Origin: Mytilus californianus
Lineage: Eukaryota; Mollusca; Bivalvia; Mytilida; Mytilidae
Direction: 5' to 3'
Assembly (NCBI RefSeq): GCF_021869535.1
Contig: NW_026262659.1
Span: 9,176,001 to 9,240,000, forward strand
DNA: 64,000 bases
The position numbers and the translations under genes are program-made. Of this stretch, positions 59,384 through 64,000 are shown piece by piece; position 1 is the first letter of the stretch, and each line of letters starts with the position of its first letter. Below the pieces are notes generated by a model. The model searched no databases, was not told the DNA's origin, and saw only the letters and a list, made by a program, of their open reading frames with translations.

Positions 59384-59781
59384 TTTTTTTTATAATTTTT
59401 TTTCATTCATGAATTTACAGGTATCTACAAATATTTATCTTGTGGCACAATAATCAAGCAAGTGAAATAAATAAGCATAATAAGCATACTATGGTATAAC
59501 AGTATGCAATCTATGGATTAAGTATAGTAATAACATTTTCATTAATGTAATAATAGTAGTAATAGTAGTGCAAGAACATATATGTACATACATATCGTAT
59601 AACAGTATACATATACTTTCAAATAATCATAAACACACATATGTATATGGATTTACCCCATTAAAATTTAATCAGTGACCTTAGCCCAGGGGTTCCTGTA
59701 CAAGTTGTGTTCTTCCACCCTTAAATATTTTGAGAAATATGTTTTTCTAAAATCAAGTTTTCTTTTATGTTATTTTGAAGT
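59384..59781 (-). mobile_element. Candidate retroposed insertion, minus strand
   Basis: CTGACATATTCT occurs at 59372-59383 and again at 59782-59793, flanking about 400 bases that begin on the plus strand with a run of T and TAATTTTTTTT. On the minus strand this is a poly(A)-like tail, as expected of a retroposon with a 12-bp target duplication. The flanking array itself contains similar phrases, so the duplication could be fortuitous. No coding similarity was recognised. Confidence 0.5.
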
Positions 59782-60148
59782 CCTGACATATTCTACATGT
59801 ACCTGATACCCTTGTATATCTTACTCGATACCGTGGCATATCCTTCATGATAGCCTAGTATATCCTTATTGATACCTCGACTACCCTGACATACTAAACT
59901 TGATAACGTGACATATCATACGTGAGACCCGGATAATTCATACTTGATACCAAGCATATCCTACTTCATACCCTGACATATCCTACCTGAGACCCTGATA
60001 TATATTTCATACTTGAAACCTTGGTATATCCTACATGATACTAAAGCATATCATACTTGACACCACGACATACCATACAAAATACCCTAGTATATCCTAC
60101 CTGATACCCTGACATTTCCTACATGATACCCTAGTATATTTTACTTGG
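59782..60148 (+). repeat. Degenerate short-unit array, part 2
   Basis: About fifteen loose copies of a 23-27 bp unit such as ATACCCTGACATATCCTACCTG. The units are highly diverged and irregular. Confidence 0.75.
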
Positions 60149-60159
60149 TATCGTTGCAA

Positions 60160-60393
60160 CACGATTGGTGCCACATATGAAGCAGGATCTGCTTACCCTT
60201 CCGGAGCACCTGAGATCACCTCCAGTTTTTGGTAGGGTTCGTGTTGCTCAGTCTTTAGTTTTCTATGTTGTGTTTTGTGTACTGTTGTTTGTCTGTTTGT
60301 CTTTTTCTTTTTAGCCATGGCGTTGTCAGTTTATTTTCGACTTATGAGTTTGAATGTCCCTTTGGTATCTTTCGTCTCTCTTTTACATTTTGT
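60160..60393 (-). repeat. Repeat family B copy, minus strand
   Basis: On the plus strand it reads AGGATCTGCTTACCC, CCGGAGCACCTGAGATCACC, CAGTCTTTAGTTTTCTATG and CGACTTATGAGTTTGAATG, then TTGGTATCTTTCG. This is the reverse complement of the family B order at 18673. Confidence 0.82.
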
Positions 60394-60432
60394 ATCTTAT
60401 ATAGCCTTAAATAATCAAAACAAAACTAAATA

Positions 60433-60545
60433 GAGCCTAGGTGGTCGAGTGGTCTAGCGCGTCGGGCATAGTGCAAGGCGATTTTGTGCCACGATATCTC
60501 AGTAGCATGAGTTCGAATCCCAGCCAGGGAAGAACAAAAAATTTG
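60433..60545 (+). repeat. tRNA-derived SINE head
   Basis: TGGTCGAGTGG (box A-like, 60442-60452) and GTTCGAATCC (box B core, from 60511) lie about 60 bases apart, as in a tRNA with a long variable arm. The ends GCCTAGG and CCAGGGA do not form a clean acceptor stem. It is followed by AAAAAATTTGCTTCCGC, which fits a SINE body. A decayed tRNA gene is the alternative. Confidence 0.6.
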
Positions 60546-61188
60546 CTTCCGCAAATTTACAGATCTAACATCGTTGGGCTGTTGTTTAGACGAATTATAT
60601 ATATACAGAATGTATTTTCAGCCTTGTATCACCATAACTGCTGGTGATCCGATGGATAAAATCTGTTGTAGAGTCGTCACTGGTTCAGACGTACTTTTGA
60701 TATATTTAAATAGTATATATAGTGTATGTTCAGTTATGAACACTTATGATCCTACATCCTGTCAATACTCTTTACTTGTATTTTGGCATTGCACAAGGTC
60801 GTGCGTTTCTCAGGCTGTTTTTAATGTCTTTACACTAAATCCGTTGTATGTGTACTGATTGCTGTTGAAGTCTGGGAGAGCAGAATTTACTTATTAGTTG
60901 TAAATTGGCTTTGCACATCGGTAATTATCGGCGCTTTATGTCTATTGGTTTTATATAAGTTGTTTTTGTGCTTCGTACCGATCTATTGAGTTAAGCCATT
61001 TGCAACTTAATTTTACAGTTTGTTCTTTTGTTGTGCTGTTAGGGAGAGGGTTGAGCGCTTACAAACATGTTTAACCCCGCCACATTCTGTATGTGCCTGT
61101 CCCTAGTCAGGAGCCTAGTTCGAGCATTTGATTTTAGTAATGCAATAAGATAACAACAATGAACTGTTTGATTATGAAATAATGCATC
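60546..61188. other. Non-coding DNA downstream of the GPCR locus
   Basis: Short open frames on the plus strand have no recognisable domain. TCAGGAGCCTAG at 61107 looks like part of a dispersed repeat. Confidence 0.4.
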
Positions 61189-61194
61189 TTTATT
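61189..61194 (-). terminator. Candidate poly(A) signal of the GPCR locus
   Basis: AATAAA on the minus strand, about 42 bases past the stop codon at 61236, in the context ATGAATAAAGATGC. Its presence suggests the locus was recently an active gene. Confidence 0.5.
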
Positions 61195-61235
61195 CATGCG
61201 AAATCAGTAGACATGAATTAAAGAGTCTGATATCT

Positions 61236-62514
61236 TTATAGAACTGTTTTAGCCTTTTTGTAAAACTCTGGATCCATAAAGGCGTAGATGAATGGATTTG
61301 CTATATTATTTATTATATAAGAGTGATACAAAACCAATATTACGGACGCTTCTGTACTAGTGAGTCTCTCCAAGAAATCAGGGAAAAATCCTTCCAACAA
61401 TAATAAAGTTCCTACTGGCGAATAACACAATAAAAATACAATTGTAATAACCATGAACATAATAGTAAACCTGTATTTAAGTCGTCTATTTCTCCACATG
61501 TGAAGTTTGTTGTTAGAACTGTTTTCTGTTCGCCTTTCCAAATATTGGGTTTCATCTGGATTCTGGGTCTCAATTGATTTTTTGGAAGTAATTTCCGTTT
61601 CATTGACGTATTTTTGAGATTTTGAGAGTTCTACTGCCAAGCAATATGCTTTTTGTTCGGAGGAGCTGGTTTCTAATCTCGCTTTTGACGTCAAGCTCCT
61701 GGATGATTCACTGATCCCTAAAGTATTGCTCGAAAGGGACGTTACGCTGTCGTTGAAATTATATATATCGTTGTGTTTTTGTTCTGCATGTATATGTCTA
61801 TCATCGTAGCGTAAACCTGTTGAATCATTGTTTCCTTTGATAGAAAATGGAATTGAACGTCTCGATAAACGTGCGATTGCTTTTTTAAATGTCTGCGTTC
61901 GTAAATGTCCAAAATATAAAGCAACCAATTTTGCCGTAGAGAATTATGAAAGCAGAGGCACTGAATACAATAACAACGGCACAAGCAATGCCATAAGCGG
62001 CCCCTGTAATTTTACTTTTTTTACCTTTTCCCGATAATTTCTCCGTCGCTGTAAAAGTCAACAATTCCGTACTTAAGGGCCAGTGGTATTGAACATGCAA
62101 CTGATAAAAGAAACGCCATAAAAACTAGTCTTCTTCTCCATCGGATATCAAGTGTCCGTTTCTACAAATTTTCAAATATCTTTGAATTGCAATACACAGA
62201 AGCAGAAATCCAGACATGTAAGTGGTATTACCAATGGTGTAGTATATAAATTTGCATAAAGCGGTGTTAGTGAAAGTAATCTGCATCAGGTCCCATGTTG
62301 TGCTGAGTGAACAACATACAATACATGCTATCAAATCTGACACTGCCAATATTGGTATAAAGTATCGTTCCTCGGAGATGTTCATTAAGCCTTTCCAATA
62401 AACGACGAGAACTAAGGTGTTTCCTATGACCCCAATAATCATATACAATGACATTATTGTAATATCTGGCACCACCATTGTTATCCAGAATTCTGTTGTA
62501 TTTCTGTTTGCCAT
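61236..62514 (-). pseudogene. Rhodopsin-like (class A) GPCR, three frame breaks
   Basis: Starting at ATG 62514: an N-glycosylation site (Asn5), TM1 with Gly31-Asn32, TM2 with LAVSDL (Asp60), Cys87 before TM3, and QRY (111-113) in place of DRY. The frame then breaks after KICR near 62155. TM4 (RTLDIRWRRRLVFMAFLLS) continues in another frame, TM5 (ITGAAYGIACAVVIVFSAS) returns to the first near 62020, and LVALYFGHLRTQTFKK starts a third near 61930. That frame holds a Ser/Thr-rich third loop, TM6 with FLLCYSPVG and TM7 with NPFIYAF (the NPxxY motif), ending at 61236. Two breaks lie at A-rich runs and could be assembly errors; the first looks like a loss of about seven bases in the conserved loop after QRY. 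It resembles the large mussel-specific orphan GPCR families; no ligand can be assigned. Confidence 0.85.
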
Positions 62515-63216
62515 ATTTTCTAATGAGGTGTTACGTTTAACACTAGAGCATTGTTTTATTAGTTAAGCAATATATATATATAAAGAGGCTAAAATATCAA
62601 CCTCAATATATATATAAAGTGTCTAATAATGTTCAGAGTAGATCTGTTTCTTTACTTCCTCCTCAATATATATATATATATTTATTAATATAAACCAAGA
62701 TGTATATATTTGGCTAAAGTACTTTATTTATAACAATAAACTGGGAGAGTAGTAACAGAAAGGCGACATTAGGTCATTAGATTTATGTAATAGTACACAT
62801 AGACCCATACAAAACAAGTTATCATGATATTAAACTACTAAATACCCCCAAAAGATATATTAACAGACAAGAACAGTCCTTGTACTACAAAAAGACCAGA
62901 AAATAATATTAACATATTGATAAACTCCTTGTCGTGTCTCTCTTCTAATGTTTAAGGATATCTTCATGTCTTTATTTATCCACCCTTGTTTGTCCTGGTG
63001 ATGAATAATAGAACAATGGATCTAAAAAGTGACGTTTTCCGGAGTTATATATAATAGTTGTCAATAAGAACTTGGATATCAATCTCCTTATAAATGACTG
63101 GTTGTAAGTATAAATATATTGTTATATTAAACATTAAAAAAAAAATTTGTAAATAAAAATGAGCTTTGTTCTCTGGTTTTCTTTTTTTTTAACTTGTGAG
63201 TTCACCTTATGAGGCA
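62515..63216. other. Upstream flank of the GPCR locus, AT-rich
   Basis: It contains several AT dinucleotide runs (near 62570, 62606 and 62668) that may include the old promoter. Two of these sit in the phrase CCTCAATATATATATA, a short direct repeat. No coding exon was recognised. Confidence 0.4.
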
Positions 63217-63338
63217 CGAAGAACTTTTTTGTCGAGCCTTCGACTTTAGTCGAAAAAGCGAGACATAGCGATCCTACATTCCGTCGGCGTTGGCGTCGTC
63301 GTCGTCGTCGTCGTTGTCGTCGGCGGCGTCCACAAATA
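63217..63338 (+). repeat. Dispersed repeat head with GTC microsatellite
   Basis: CTTTTTTGTCGAGCCTTCGAC, AAGCGAGACATAGCGATCC and TACATTCCGTCGG are followed by a GTC/GGC run (63282-63329). The same phrase occurs inverted at 11343. It leads directly into the 192-bp tandem array. Confidence 0.75.
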
Positions 63339-64000
63339 TTCACTCTGTGGTTAAAGTTTTTGAAATTTTAATAACTTTCTTAAACTATCCTGGATTTCTA
63401 CCAAACTTGGACAGAAGCTTGTTTATGATCATAAGATAGTATCCAGAAGTAAATTTTGTAAAAATAAAATTCCTGTTTTTCCGTATTTTACTTGTAAATG
63501 GACTTAGTTTTTCTGCGGGGAAACATTACATTCACTCTGTGGGAAAAGTTTTTGAAATTTTAATAACTTTCTTAAACTATCCTGGATTTCTACCAAACTT
63601 GGACAGAAGCTTGTTTATGATCATAAGATAGTATCCAGAAGTAAATTTTGTAAAAATAAAATTCCTGTTTTTCCGTATTTTACTTGTAAATGGACTTAGT
63701 TTTTCTGCGGGGAAACATTACATTCACTCTGTGGGAAAAGTTTTTGAAATTTTAATAACTTTCTTAAACTATCCTGGATTTCTACCAAACTTGGACAGAA
63801 GCTTGTTTATGATCATAAGATAGTATCCAGAAGTAAATTTGTTAAAAAAAAAATTTCATTTTTTCCGTATTTTACTTATAAATGGACTTAGTTTCTCTGC
63901 CAGGAAACAATACATTCACTCTGTGGTTAAAGTTTTTTAAATTTTAATAACTTTCTTAAACTATCCTGGATTTGTACCAAACTTAGACAGAAGCTTGTTT
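63339..64000 (+). repeat. Tandem array, 192-bp unit, at least 3.4 copies
   Basis: TTCACTCTGTGG recurs at 63339, 63531, 63723 and 63915, exactly 192 bp apart. Units share AAACTATCCTGGATTTCTAC, TTGGACAGAAGCTTGTTTAT and GATAGTATCCAGAAG. The first units are almost identical; later ones diverge. The array continues past the window end. Confidence 0.95.

Noticed and set aside
60433-60545. Functional tRNA gene
   Set aside because: Box A and box B are present, but the acceptor stem does not pair and a SINE-like body follows.

Overview
The window looks like nuclear DNA of a marine mussel (Mytilidae, most likely Mytilus). It is AT-rich, its genes are split by introns with GT/AG borders, and it carries dispersed repeat families that I recognise from mussel genomes, such as the one containing the phrase GTGCCAATGAGACAACTC. 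No operons, ribosome binding sites or CRISPR arrays are present. All coding calls come from reading the sequence by eye; no database search was possible.

Three protein-coding loci are supported. (1) A complete six-exon NUDT6-type Nudix hydrolase lies on the minus strand from 41555 down to 15746. Its exon phases join without a break into 371 codons plus a stop, with a perfect 23-residue Nudix box built across exons 4 and 5. (2) The start of a secreted or membrane protein gene lies on the plus strand from 54240 to 58492. It has a signal-peptide exon and two exons with a Cys-x-Phe-Pro ... Phe-Thr-Lys pattern; later exons were not found. (3) A rhodopsin-like GPCR lies on the minus strand from 62514 to 61236. 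All seven membrane segments are recognisable, but the frame breaks three times.

Most of the window is repeats. Tandem arrays: 25 bp (1126-2115), about 40 bp (4072-4272), 46 bp (9831-10613), 62 bp (23824-25309), 17 bp (29476-29622), a 9.9-kb 69-bp array (31219-41095) filling most of NUDT6 intron 1, 38 bp (51838-53569), four arrays inside the introns of the secreted-protein gene (37, about 66, about 80 and 44 bp), and 192 bp (63339 to the window end). Interspersed elements: a 1367-bp Mutator-like element with long inverted repeats and a 9-bp target duplication, a 306-bp Harbinger-like MITE with a TTA duplication nested in another repeat, a 1364-bp element ending in short GTCGATCCGGCCC units, a fold-back element, a degraded non-LTR retrotransposon, reverse-transcriptase remnants, tRNA-derived SINE heads, and many copies of two mussel repeat families, called A and B here.

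The most unusual structure is at 55030-55950. The 3' splice site and first 43 bases of exon 2 of the secreted-protein gene have been tandemly copied, giving 14 consecutive acceptor sites in front of one real exon, several followed by a donor-like GTAAAT. Next in interest are the 69-bp array with higher-order structure inside NUDT6, and a paralogous pair of segments in NUDT6 intron 5 that shows one site before and after minisatellite expansion, with the expanded unit resembling an internal piece of repeat family B.
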